Positions 43,209 to 50,386 of a stretch of 64,000 nucleotides of DNA are shown here, piece after piece. Positions within the stretch are counted from its first letter, which is position 1. Each line of letters starts with the position of its first letter. Position numbers and translations under genes: made by a program. The notes under the pieces were generated by a model that was not told the DNA's origin, did no database searches, and was given only the letters and a program-made list of their open reading frames with translations. The DNA is from Acutalibacter sp. 1XD8-36 (GTDB lineage: Bacteria > Bacillota > Clostridia > Oscillospirales > Acutalibacteraceae). The stretch lies in assembly GCF_009917525.1 (NCBI RefSeq), contig NZ_QZDU01000006.1, positions 1 through 64,000 of the forward strand, given 5' to 3'.

Positions 43209-44639
43209 TCAAAATTTTGCCCTGCTGACTGTAAAGCTCCACTCCCTCTCCTCCACAGGCCTCTGCCAGCCCTGACGCACATGATAGGCGATAGCCAGGG
43301 CCATAACGCAGTCATCATGGGCCCCAGCCTGAGCCTCAGCCCTGCCGCTTCTGCTTCTCACAAAGCTGAGCATTTCCCTCAGGGTCTCAGGGTCGTTTAT
43401 CCAGTCCGTATGCTCCCTGGCTACCTCCACCAGCCCCGCGATTATCACCGGCCTGGTGCTTGAGGTGGTGCGGAAGCCGTAGCTCGGCACGCTCCTAAAG
43501 CTCCCCGGGTCTATGCCCTCCCGGGCATATTGGTTTGGGTAGCCCTGCCGCTCAAGCTCCCTCATAGGGTAGCTGGAGAAATTGGCCTCAACAGCTATAA
43601 GCGCCCAGCAGTACCAGCGGCCAAGGCAGTATAGCTGCCTTGCGTAAACGTCCTCGTCCATGCGCCCGCGAAGGGTACAGACCTGCTCGCCGCTGTCCAG
43701 GTCCAGCACCTGGGCCACAAAGTAGTCCGAGCCCTCACCGGCAGTGTCCCCGCCGATAACATAGCTGTGCCCGGGCTCAGGAGGCCTGTACACGCTGACG
43801 CAGCCCCCCTCGTCCCCCGTAAAGCTCACGGTCTCCTGGCGTATCAGCACCCGGCCTGCCTGCTCGTCATAGCCGGTCTCAAAGATAAACTCCCCCCTCT
43901 CAATGGGCCCCCGGACCCTCTCAAGCCTCCCGGCAACCCTTCCCGGATGAAAAATGCTCCTGCCAAGCACCCCCCACTCACCAAGGCAGTACACCTGGTA
44001 ATAGTATGGGTCGCTCTCCCTGTAGCCCTCCAGGGTCCGGCGGTAGTCCCCGTCTAAGAAGAGGTTGTCCTTATAGGTAGTCTTGAGCACTCTGGCCCTG
44101 GGGTCGGGGCTGTCGAAGAAGCGCCGCTTCAGCCAGTGCATTGAGGAGACCGGGTTAAAGGTGAGGGTCATCTGCTTGGTAAGCCCCAGGCCCCTCAGCC
44201 TCAGGTCAAGCTGATTAAACTGGCCCTCGGTGAGCTCTGAGGCCTCCTCTATCCACACATCCGTCAGCTCGCCGCCAGGGAACGTGACGGACTTCAGCTT
44301 CTCCGGGTCGTCCAGCCCCTTGAATATCACACCGTTGCCGTTTGCGCAGGTAATCCTGAGCTCACCGTCCCAGCACTTAAATAGGCTTGTAAGCCCCCAC
44401 CGGCCTATGACCTGCTTGAATAGGGCGTATGTAGAGTCCCGGTGTGTAGCCGCCACAGCCCTTGCCACAAGCAGGTTTCTTCCTGGCTGCTCCATCAGCC
44501 GTATCAAAAGCCGCTGGGCGGTGAACAGACTCTTGCCGCTGCCCGCGCCTCCATAGAGCACCAGATACCGGCTCTCCTCCTCATACAAAAGGGGCAGATA
44601 TACCGGATTGAAGGCCTCCTGTGGAATGATAACCTTCAT
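43209..44639 (-). CDS. terL: Phage terminase large subunit (PBSX type)
   Basis: The 476-residue packaging motor has an ATPase domain with Walker A VLYGGAGSGKSLFTAQRL near residue 30 and Walker B DVWIEEASEL, then an RNase H-like nuclease domain starting at IGGDTAGEGSDYFVAQVLD, with later acidic residues VEANFSS and DDCVMALAIAY. All motifs are intact. It overlaps the small subunit gene by 4 bases. Portal and capsid genes, which normally follow, are absent; a holin gene comes next instead. Confidence 0.94.
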   Translation of the reverse strand: MKVIIPQEAFNPVYLPLLYEEESRYLVLYGGAGSGKSLFTAQRLLIRLMEQPGRNLLVARAVAATHRDSTYALFKQVIGRWGLTSLFKCWDGELRITCANGNGVIFKGLDDPEKLKSVTFPGGELTDVWIEEASELTEGQFNQLDLRLRGLGLTKQMTLTFNPVSSMHWLKRRFFDSPDPRARVLKTTYKDNLFLDGDYRRTLEGYRESDPYYYQVYCLGEWGVLGRSIFHPGRVAGRLERVRGPIERGEFIFETGYDEQAGRVLIRQETVSFTGDEGGCVSVYRPPEPGHSYVIGGDTAGEGSDYFVAQVLDLDSGEQVCTLRGRMDEDVYARQLYCLGRWYCWALIAVEANFSSYPMRELERQGYPNQYAREGIDPGSFRSVPSYGFRTTSSTRPVIIAGLVEVAREHTDWINDPETLREMLSFVRSRSGRAEAQAGAHDDCVMALAIAYHVRQGWQRPVEEREWSFTVSRAKF

Positions 44640-44974
44640 GGCCTAACCTCCACCTGGATTTCCCCGCTCTCGGCAGCCCCTGGCCTCTCGCTGTAGCCGA
44701 AGCCGTTCTGCAGGATAAACTTGGCGCTCTGGGCAGTGTCCTTATGGTAGACCGACTGGATATTGGCCTCCTCAACCCGGGTCACGGCCCTTTTCACGAC
44801 CCTGCCCGCCTTGCCTCCCCCGGACATGAGCTTATAGAGCTCAGAGCTGCTGTCCAGCCCAAAGGCCAGCGCCAGCCCCGGCAGAGAGGGGTGCTGCTCC
44901 TGCTCCCGGCAGTGCAGGAAGTAGGCCTCTGCAAGGCCGCCGTATTTTTTACCGCTGAGCTTCTTATGACCCAT
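44636..44974 (-). CDS. terS: Phage terminase small subunit
   Basis: The 112-residue protein starts MGHKKLSGKKYGGLAEAYF. It has a helix-turn-helix-like N-terminal region and a C-terminal half (VKRAVTRVEEANIQSVYHKDTAQSAKFILQNGFGYSER) typical of PBSX-type small subunits, which recognise the packaging site and recruit TerL. GAGGAGG upstream fixes the ATG at 44974; longer in-frame starts lack a ribosome binding site. It overlaps the preceding small gene by 11 bases. Confidence 0.85.
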   Translation of the reverse strand: MGHKKLSGKKYGGLAEAYFLHCREQEQHPSLPGLALAFGLDSSSELYKLMSGGGKAGRVVKRAVTRVEEANIQSVYHKDTAQSAKFILQNGFGYSERPGAAESGEIQVEVRP

Positions 44975-45215
44975 ACGCCCTCCTCTTCCGGGCCCGGTGC
45001 TCAAATTCAATGGCGTTCTTCCGCTGCTCCAGGTACATCTCATAGTACCTTTTGCTCTGCTGCTCCCAGAGCATGGCCTTGTCCGGGTTCTTTGGCCGCT
45101 GTCTGCGCCGGGCCTTCACAATACTGCTAAGGCTGTCCCGCTCCCGTCTGGCCTCCTCTGCCATCTGCTCATAGTCGAAGTGTGCCCAGCAGGTCCAGTT
45201 ATCTGTCGGTGTCAT
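44964..45215 (-). CDS. Small highly charged protein, first gene of the phage-type operon
   Basis: I recognise no family in this 83-residue protein. It is rich in Arg, Glu and Lys and probably forms one or two long helices (EEARRERDSLSSIVKARRR). GAGGGGG eight bases upstream and the tight overlap with terS show that it is a real gene. It is the first gene transcribed from the promoter at 45299-45271, so it may be an early regulator or a TerS accessory. Confidence 0.65.
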   Translation of the reverse strand: MTPTDNWTCWAHFDYEQMAEEARRERDSLSSIVKARRRQRPKNPDKAMLWEQQSKRYYEMYLEQRKNAIEFEHRARKRRAYGS

Positions 45216-45245
45216 AGTGGTTTCCCCCTCACCTGTGAAAATCTA

Positions 45246-45260
45246 TTGACGAATCGTCAA
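45246..45260. promoter_or_regulatory. Palindromic operator TTGACGA-a-TCGTCAA
   Basis: A perfect 15-bp palindrome lies at the predicted transcription start of the phage-type operon. Related sequences lie at about 45285-45299 (TCGACAGCTTGTCAA) and 45317-45327 (TTGACAATTCG), both covering -35 boxes. This three-site layout fits cooperative binding by the S24 repressor encoded next door. Confidence 0.75.
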
Positions 45261-45270
45261 TCTAATTTAT

Positions 45271-45299
45271 ATTATAATGTCAAATCGACAGCTTGTCAA
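45271..45299 (-). promoter_or_regulatory. Consensus promoter of the phage-type operon
   Basis: On the minus strand TTGACA (45299-45294) and TATAAT (45276-45271) are separated by exactly 17 bp. Both hexamers are perfect consensus, so the operon would be strongly expressed unless repressed. Confidence 0.88.
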
Positions 45300-45316
45300 G
45301 AGAATTTTGATTTTAG

Positions 45317-45346
45317 TTGACAATTCGCCCACAAATGGGATATACT
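45317..45346 (+). promoter_or_regulatory. Promoter of the S24 repressor gene
   Basis: TTGACA and TATACT with an 18-bp spacer point towards the repressor gene at 45368. Its -35 overlaps an operator-like half site, which implies autoregulation. Confidence 0.8.
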
Positions 45347-45367
45347 TATCCTAAAGGAGTGAGCGAG

Positions 45368-46087
45368 ATGAGCTTTCCCGAACAACTGAAATCCGCACGT
45401 ATGGCAGCAGGACTGACCCAGGCTGAGATGGCCTCAGAGCTTGGCGTGGACAAGACGACCTATTCCGGCTATGAAACAGGCCGCCGCCAGCCGGATGTAA
45501 ACCGCCTTAGGCAGCTGATAGACCTTTTGGATGTGCCCGCCGATGAGCTGCTGGGCACAAAGGGCGCCGGAACCGTCACCCCCGAGGAGCTGGGGCAGCT
45601 GCGCAAGTACCGTCTGCTAGACCTCCACGGTCGGGATTTGGTGGACACTATACTCCAGAAGGAGTATGAGCGTATGGCAAGCCCTACTGAGCCGGAAAGT
45701 GACGGCGAGAGATGGGTCACGCATATAAACTGCTACGATTTGGCGGTGAGCGCGGGGACCGGGGAGCCCTGGGCGGACCCGGCCTATAAGACCAGGCTGG
45801 AGATACCCGGTGAGCTGGTGCCAAAGCGCGCCCACTTCTGTGTGCGGGTAAACGGCGACAGCATGGAGCCCGCCTTTAGGGACGGCGATATCGTCTTTGT
45901 GGAGCGGGTAGAGGACTGCGTCAGGGAGGGGGAAATAGGTATCTTCTTCCTCAACGGCGACGGCTATATCAAGCAGCTGGGCCATAGGGAGCTAATCTCA
46001 CTGAACTCAAAATACAAGCCCATAGAGCTGCACGACTACGACACCCTCTGGTGCCAGGGCCGTGCCCTGGGCAAGCTCACTATATAG
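45368..46087 (+). CDS. XRE/S24-type repressor (LexA/CI-like, self-cleaving)
   Basis: The 239-residue protein has an N-terminal XRE helix-turn-helix (LTQAEMASELGVDKTTYSGYETGRRQP) and a C-terminal S24 domain. The S24 domain has the likely cleavage site in LAVSAGTGEP (Ala-Gly), the catalytic Ser in VRVNGDSMEPAF and the Lys expected in the GYIKQL strand. This is the CI/LexA architecture in which RecA activity triggers self-cleavage and induction. AAAGGAG supports the ATG at 45368. It diverges from the terminase/lysis operon and probably represses it through the TTGACnnnnnGTCAA-like sites between them. Confidence 0.92.
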   Translation: MSFPEQLKSARMAAGLTQAEMASELGVDKTTYSGYETGRRQPDVNRLRQLIDLLDVPADELLGTKGAGTVTPEELGQLRKYRLLDLHGRDLVDTILQKEYERMASPTEPESDGERWVTHINCYDLAVSAGTGEPWADPAYKTRLEIPGELVPKRAHFCVRVNGDSMEPAFRDGDIVFVERVEDCVREGEIGIFFLNGDGYIKQLGHRELISLNSKYKPIELHDYDTLWCQGRALGKLTI

Positions 46088-46112
46088 GCGCACATAAATA
46101 GCTCCGCCGCAT

Positions 46113-46147
46113 AAAATAGTCCTGGGGACAATCCCCAGGCTATTTTT
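46113..46147 (+). terminator. Terminator after the S24 repressor gene
   Basis: AAAATAG-t-CCTGGGGA pairs with TCCCCAGG-CTATTTT across a 3-base loop and is followed by T residues. It lies directly in front of cotJA, so cotJ must start transcription within or after it or rely on read-through. Confidence 0.8.
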
Positions 46148-46165
46148 ATGAGAGGAGCTAAGAAT

Positions 46166-46360
46166 ATGGCAGATAAATTTGAGCCCTGCGGCCCGGACCC
46201 AACCCCGCTCCCGGCGGACCCGGTCCCGGCTATGGCATATGTGCCCTACCAGCAGTGGAGCAGCAACCTGCACAGTGCCGAGCGGGCGCTGGACAGCGGC
46301 ACCCTTTTCCCCGTGCTGGATAAGCCCTTCTACGGCAGGAGAGGGGGCGAGCCCCGGTGA
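46166..46360 (+). CDS. cotJA: Spore coat associated protein CotJA
   Basis: The 64-residue protein contains MAYVPYQQWSSNLHSAERALDSGTLFPVLDKPF, the CotJA signature. In Bacillus the cotJABC operon is sigma-E dependent and its products enter the inner spore coat. GAGGAG upstream supports the ATG at 46166. It overlaps cotJB by 4 bases. A sigma-E promoter was not clearly recognised. Confidence 0.92.
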   Translation: MADKFEPCGPDPTPLPADPVPAMAYVPYQQWSSNLHSAERALDSGTLFPVLDKPFYGRRGGEPR

Positions 46361-46617
46361 ACGACAACCAGAGAGAGGCCATGAAGCGGAGGCTAAGCGC
46401 CATGCGGTTCGCCTGCTGGGAGCTGCACCTGTTTCTCGATACCCACCCCAACAACTGCGAGGCCGCCCGCCGCCTGGAAGAGTACCGCGGGCGGCTCGAG
46501 CAGCAGGTAAAGGAGTACGAGGAGGCCTTCGGGCCCTTAAACGAGCTCAGCAGCAAGACCAGCCGCTGGGACTGGATAAACGGTCCCTGGCCCTGGGAGA
46601 GGGAGGGTAACGAGTAA
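46357..46617 (+). CDS. cotJB: Spore coat protein CotJB
   Basis: The 86-residue protein matches CotJB: RFACWELHLFLDTHPNNCEAARRLEEYR and the C-terminal WDWINGPWPWE. The start is a GTG at 46357 overlapping the cotJA stop. Its stop codon overlaps the ATG of the cotJC remnant by 1 base, so the operon order is cotJA-cotJB-cotJC as in other spore formers. Confidence 0.92.
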   Translation: MNDNQREAMKRRLSAMRFACWELHLFLDTHPNNCEAARRLEEYRGRLEQQVKEYEEAFGPLNELSSKTSRWDWINGPWPWEREGNE

Positions 46618-46727
46618 TGTTTGTATACGAGAAGCGACTGCAGCACCCTGTGCGCATTAAAAATCCAAACCCAAAGCTGGCGAAGATAATTATGAGCCAG
46701 TATGGCGGGCCATCATGTATAATGTGA
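46617..46727 (+). pseudogene. cotJC: cotJC, 5' fragment only, interrupted at the prophage boundary
   Basis: The frame starts MFVYEKRLQHPVRIKNPNPK and continues to SQYGGP, matching the first 32 residues of CotJC (manganese catalase-like spore coat protein, about 190 residues). It then leaves the family sequence and stops four codons later. The match breaks off abruptly, without internal frameshift or decay. The DNA to the right contains phage genes up to the window end. The simplest reading is insertion of the prophage into codons around QYGGP. The 3' part should lie at the far prophage end, outside the window. Confidence 0.88.
46698..46716. other. Probable prophage attachment junction (attL) inside cotJC
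   Basis: Homology to cotJC ends within AGCCAGTATGGCGGGCC. The exact core cannot be fixed without the right junction. Large serine recombinases need only a 2-bp identical core, so no long repeat is expected. Confidence 0.6.
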
Positions 46728-46761
46728 TATAAGCCAATAAACAACAGAAAGGGATGGGCTT

Positions 46762-47076
46762 ATGTCAATACAAAACGGAAAAGATTTCAAATGGGTCTAC
46801 GAGCGTTACCTGGCGTGGTTCCACCAAAACGCCAAGCCGACGGCTGCTCCGAAAGATGAAGAAGGGCTGCTGCGCTTCTCTCTATGCCAAGAGAATGTGT
46901 TCGAGCAGGACGTTGTCTTCCTGAATCAGCTGTTCTTCGCCGTGCCGCTGCTGCCCTCTGAGAGCCTTACGGGACAGTTTCGGTTGTTTGTGTTTTCCGA
47001 AATGAACCTAATGAAGAAAATTCCTGAAATTGATGACTTTGATGTTATCACACCGGTCGAGTACGCGGTGATTTAA
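46762..47076 (+). CDS. Small protein of unknown function at the prophage left end
   Basis: I recognise no family in this 104-residue protein, which starts MSIQNGKDFKWVYERYLAWFH. It is probably a soluble alpha/beta protein. AAAGGGATGG upstream, a possible -10 (TATAAT at about 46717-46722) and a terminator at 47086 make it a self-contained unit. It is the first gene inside the attachment junction and opposite in strand to the phage late genes, a position typical of lysogenic accessory genes. Confidence 0.65.
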   Translation: MSIQNGKDFKWVYERYLAWFHQNAKPTAAPKDEEGLLRFSLCQENVFEQDVVFLNQLFFAVPLLPSESLTGQFRLFVFSEMNLMKKIPEIDDFDVITPVEYAVI

Positions 47077-47085
47077 GTAAAGACA

Positions 47086-47129
47086 AAAGCCCCCGGCTCA
47101 TCCAAACAAAGGGAAAGACCGGGGGCTTT
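47086..47129 (+). terminator. Terminator after the left-end accessory gene
   Basis: AAAGCCCCCGG and CCGGGGGCTTT form an 11-bp stem with a 22-base loop. It can work in both directions. The following 47130-47342 stretch has a 16-bp palindrome (AGAGCTTATAAGCTCT at 47227-47242) and no gene that I can support. Confidence 0.75.
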
Positions 47130-47342
47130 CATATTCCGTTATAACTTATTCACCGCTCTCCAGACGATAATCGTGCCTTTCGTCTCAGACTTTGTAGGCC
47201 CCACCAAAAAAGAGCCTGGCGAGCCAAGAGCTTATAAGCTCTACACCGACAATTACGATGGCCGGCGGTGTTTGTTCCGGCTTGCCCATTGGAGCTTCTG
47301 ATGGACAAGTACTCCGAGCCCATGCAGTATTCTGGAAATTAC

Positions 47343-47375
47343 TCAAAATTAAAAAGGCGGCTGAGTTCAGCCGCC
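47343..47375 (-). terminator. Terminator after the DUF3800 gene
   Basis: GGCGGCTGA and TCAGCCGCC (9-bp stem, 2-base loop, 47356-47375) are followed on the minus strand by TTTTTAATTTT. It is correctly placed to end the DUF3800 message. Confidence 0.85.
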
Positions 47376-47474
47376 CCATCTGAACTGACGTACTCACCAG
47401 TACGCTTAATACAAAGTATCAGTTATCAGACGTATACAGTGCATTTCTGCCTGTAATCATAGTATACACAGCTT

Positions 47475-48179
47475 TCAAGGAAATGTCAAGGCCAAATGAT
47501 TGGAAATAGCTCTCAACTTAATATTATTTGTGCGATACGATGTCCAAATACGATTTGCCAATATATCACTTGCTTGAATCAAATAATTACTTTTCGATTC
47601 ACAATATAATATATCAACTGAAACCTCGCTAGAGAACACATTTGGATGGAATGTTCCATAATCCCAATTAGAAATCCCATAAACCAATTCTTCCAAAATA
47701 GAATCGCGCAAATTGTAGTATCCATTTGTAGCTGTTAACTGCTCATCAATATTTATATGCAGTCGGACATTCTCCGTTGGATATAGTAATCCCCTTCTTA
47801 TCATATCTTGCAACTTGCTTTTAATACCCCGCTTCAAAACATAATCCTTATAACGACATATAGCACGCTTATCTGATAGAATACTCTCATAAACTCTACT
47901 GATGTCTACAGCTAGTGAAACAGTTTCACAATTCTGTAATGGAGTAAACAAAGCCCTTTTGTGTTTGAACGACAGACCTGCTGCCTTTAATTCCCCTTTT
48001 CTATTTGTAGAGAGCCGGATTTGCCTATTTGCATGGATATATTTCCTCTTTGCATCCTCAAGGTCTTGACGAGATAAAAATACATATCCTGCATAAACAA
48101 AAAATCCGCTAGGCTCGTTCCTGTGCAAAACGCCTGAGTCATCGAAGAAAAAATAAATATCTCTTATGATATTGTCCAC
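47475..48179 (-). CDS. DUF3800 domain protein (accessory gene of the prophage)
   Basis: The 234-residue protein has an early IYFFFDDSGVLH, a mid-protein LHINIDEQ and the late IQASDILANRIW. These match the acidic and Asp-containing motifs of DUF3800, a family related to the RNase H fold. DUF3800 proteins are frequent in phages and near defence genes, and their biochemical role is largely unsettled. The gene is much more AT-rich than its neighbours and sits between the late-operon terminator and its own terminator, so it is probably expressed from the lysogen. Confidence 0.8.
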   Translation of the reverse strand: MDNIIRDIYFFFDDSGVLHRNEPSGFFVYAGYVFLSRQDLEDAKRKYIHANRQIRLSTNRKGELKAAGLSFKHKRALFTPLQNCETVSLAVDISRVYESILSDKRAICRYKDYVLKRGIKSKLQDMIRRGLLYPTENVRLHINIDEQLTATNGYYNLRDSILEELVYGISNWDYGTFHPNVFSSEVSVDILYCESKSNYLIQASDILANRIWTSYRTNNIKLRAISNHLALTFP

Positions 48180-48297
48180 CCTATTTCGCCAATTTTTTAA
48201 ATTATAGCACAGAGCTACCTACATTGCAACAAATATTCTCCTTTTAGGCAATGATGCAAGCACTACCCACTTCAAAACTGGCATAGCCTGGAAAACC

Positions 48298-48355
48298 AAA
48301 AAGAAAAGCCCCCAGCCCTCCCAGCCGAAGCATCGGCCCGGGAAAGCCGGGGGCT
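48298..48355 (-). terminator. Terminator of the prophage late operon
   Basis: AGCCCCC and GGGGGCT enclose further GC pairing, and on the minus strand the stem is followed by TTTTCTTTTTGG. It lies directly after the holin gene and ends the late transcription unit. Confidence 0.8.
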
Positions 48356-48366
48356 CTCCTATGTCC

Positions 48367-48780
48367 TTACGTGCTCAGGGTCAAAGTACCCGCCCGCATC
48401 TTCTGATTGCGGACCTCCGCCTCAATCCTGCCCTCCAGATACCGCTCCAGGCTGCCATAAGCCGCCTCCAGATATTCAATAGCATCCTCTGTCAGCAGAG
48501 TCTTAGCTTTGGCAATAGCCACCTTCAGGGCCCACTCCTGACTCTCCTTTGTGAACCCGTCGGACTTCTTCAATGCGTCCACATAGGTCTGGCTGGTGTA
48601 GGTGACAGCGGTACTCACCGCGTCAGCCACAGCCTCCAGAAACCCTTTCGCCGTCTCGCTCTCGGACTTCTGGCCCAGGTAGCTGGCAATGGCCTTAATG
48701 CCCCTACCGGCAAAGGCCGCCAGCACCGGCACGGCGGCAATTAAAACAGCCTGCAAAAGCGTTGCTATAAATTCATTCAT
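48367..48780 (-). CDS. Phage holin, LLH family
   Basis: The 137-residue protein has one N-terminal membrane helix (residues 3-25, IATLLQAVLIAAVPVLAAFAG) and a long soluble helical tail with VADAVSTAVTYTSQTYVDALK and ALKVAIAKAKTLLTEDAIEYL. This matches LLH holins (phage_holin_6 type). It would permeabilise the membrane for the amidase encoded upstream in the same operon. Confidence 0.87.
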   Translation of the reverse strand: MNEFIATLLQAVLIAAVPVLAAFAGRGIKAIASYLGQKSESETAKGFLEAVADAVSTAVTYTSQTYVDALKKSDGFTKESQEWALKVAIAKAKTLLTEDAIEYLEAAYGSLERYLEGRIEAEVRNQKMRAGTLTLST

Positions 48781-48792
48781 GCTTGTAACCCC

Positions 48793-49101
48793 CTAAAATG
48801 TCTGGCTATTTTCATGGTTATATTCAAAATTGGCGGCTTTTGCACTTTCAAAGGTGATGCCGCCCTCTTTGTGGTCGGATTTCGCCATGTTGAGATAAAA
48901 CGAGCACACCACCCCATGAGCCGTCCAGGGCAGGCCCACCATCGCCGAAAGCCAGGGCAAAGAGCCCACATAGCCGTTATGTATGCAGTACGCCGCCAGC
49001 AGCAGGCCCCCGATTGTCACGGCCCACAGTAGCCAGCGGATGTCGGATATCAGCTTCTTTGAATAGCCGGGCCGTGGGCTGCCCTTCATATGCGCCGCCA
49101 T
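48793..49101 (-). CDS. Small two-helix membrane protein of the prophage lysis module
   Basis: The 102-residue protein has two membrane helices (around LLWAVTIGGLLLAAYCI and LPWLSAMVGLPWTAHGVVC) and a charged C-terminal tail. The ATG at 49101 overlaps the amidase stop by one base (TGATG) and GGGAGAAG precedes it. Its place between the amidase and holin genes suggests a second holin, an antiholin or a lysis regulator. No family was recognised. Confidence 0.7.
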   Translation of the reverse strand: MAAHMKGSPRPGYSKKLISDIRWLLWAVTIGGLLLAAYCIHNGYVGSLPWLSAMVGLPWTAHGVVCSFYLNMAKSDHKEGGITFESAKAANFEYNHENSQTF

Positions 49102-49979
49102 CACAGCTTCTCCCGGATGCGCTTGGCAAGGACAGCAGCCTTGCAGTCGCTTTTGGTGAGCCCCAGCCTGCCGTTTCCTGTGCCGGCGATGATACCCTTC
49201 TCCACCAGCTCCTTAATGTCAGCCCGCCAGTAGCTGGGCACCTCCTCCAGGGTGTTATAGGTGGGGTTTATACGGCTGTTCTCCTCCTGAATCACTTTCC
49301 TTGTCTGTTCCAGCGTCATGTCTTCACCCTCCGTATCATTTTTAAGTAATGCTGCCACATCTCTGCGGACAGAGCCCATATCCTTGCCGAACCTTGGTAG
49401 CCAGTGGAGCACATCAGCATGGTCCGACCCCATCCCAAGCCTGTAGCTGTCTTTATGGCAGAGAATAGTGGGCACAGAGATATTCCCTACCGTCACCTTC
49501 CCATTAGGGTCAATGCCATAAAGCTTACAGAGATAGGCTGTCAATTCACAGGCCTCCCTATAGGCTTTCTCAAAGTAGCCCCTATCGTCAAGCCCGTCCT
49601 CGCATATTTCAAACTGTATCCAGCCGTCGTTGCAGCTTCCGTTTCGGCCCTGATAGCACCCCCACGGAGCGTAGTCCCAGGGCATGGCCTGTACTGTAGT
49701 AACCGTGCCGTCCGCAAGCTTCCCTATCCAGGCGTTGAGCCCGGCCTCCATATAGATATGGTTCCAGTCGTTGCCGTTGGGATTCCTGCCCAGCAGGGAG
49801 ATTAGCCTCGCATAGTCCCTGTCGTTCCCGCTTGGCTGGACATACCGCCGAAGGTTGGGGTTATTCGCGCCGGTGCTGTGCCAGAGCACCCCCTTTACCC
49901 GCATTTTATATGTGTTCTTATAGCAGGTACTGTTGGTCTGTATACACACCAGGGGCTTATTTCTGTTGGAATACTTCAC
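49101..49979 (-). CDS. Prophage N-acetylmuramoyl-L-alanine amidase (endolysin)
   Basis: The 292-residue protein has an Amidase_2-type domain: VKGVLWHSTGANNP with the first zinc His, WIQFEICEDG with the catalytic Glu, and PTILCHKDSYRLGMGSDHADV with further zinc ligands. The C-terminal 75 residues resemble a wall-binding segment (YNTLEEVPSYWRADIKELVEKGIIAGTGNGRLGLT). It belongs to the prophage late operon and is distinct in sequence from the amidase at 42058. Confidence 0.92.
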   Translation of the reverse strand: MKYSNRNKPLVCIQTNSTCYKNTYKMRVKGVLWHSTGANNPNLRRYVQPSGNDRDYARLISLLGRNPNGNDWNHIYMEAGLNAWIGKLADGTVTTVQAMPWDYAPWGCYQGRNGSCNDGWIQFEICEDGLDDRGYFEKAYREACELTAYLCKLYGIDPNGKVTVGNISVPTILCHKDSYRLGMGSDHADVLHWLPRFGKDMGSVRRDVAALLKNDTEGEDMTLEQTRKVIQEENSRINPTYNTLEEVPSYWRADIKELVEKGIIAGTGNGRLGLTKSDCKAAVLAKRIREKL

Positions 49980-49981
49980 CT

Positions 49982-50386
49982 TTAGAGAGCTCCTTCCTGT
50001 AAAAAGTCGTGCTTCTTGAGCCGTTCCCTGTAGACCTCCCGGATGTTCTCAATAGCCAGCACGGCCCGGTTATTGGGATAGTCCGGGTGGTCTCTGCAGA
50101 AATCCTCGTAGGCGTCTATCTCTGTCAGCACCTCTATAAACTCCTCCTTGGTGTGGCCTATAGAGCGCAGGAGCTCGTTATTGAAGCGTAAAATTTCAAG
50201 CCGGTTGCTGTCCGCCAGCTGCTTCTCCACGCCGTACAGCTTGTCCAGCACCTCGCCGTTTATGGCCCTGCCTATCCACCGGGCTATGGCCGACCAGGGG
50301 TCCAGCTTAACGGGCGCGAGCTGGATGAATGTAAGCAGGAGTAAAAGGCCTCCGCCGGAATATGTTAGGATTTTGTCTAATGGCAT
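49982..50386 (-). CDS. Small phage membrane protein with its own start inside the tail gene frame
   Basis: The protein of 134 residues starts MPLDKILTYSGGGLLLLLTF. It has one N-terminal membrane helix and a helical tail ending KKHDFLQEGAL. A strong ribosome binding site (AAGGAGGT) lies 7 bases before this ATG, inside the upstream reading frame. In related phages I recall similar proteins encoded as stand-alone genes. Here no stop codon separates it from the preceding tail gene, so both a separate protein and a fusion may be made. Confidence 0.7.
   Translation of the reverse strand: MPLDKILTYSGGGLLLLLTFIQLAPVKLDPWSAIARWIGRAINGEVLDKLYGVEKQLADSNRLEILRFNNELLRSIGHTKEEFIEVLTEIDAYEDFCRDHPDYPNNRAVLAIENIREVYRERLKKHDFLQEGAL

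Noticed and set aside
47185-47397. A small hydrophobic minus-strand frame that looked like a type I toxin
   Set aside because: It lies beyond the terminator at 47343-47375, has no ribosome binding site at either possible start and contains a 16-bp palindrome; not supportable, though a peptide of about 34 residues cannot be fully excluded.
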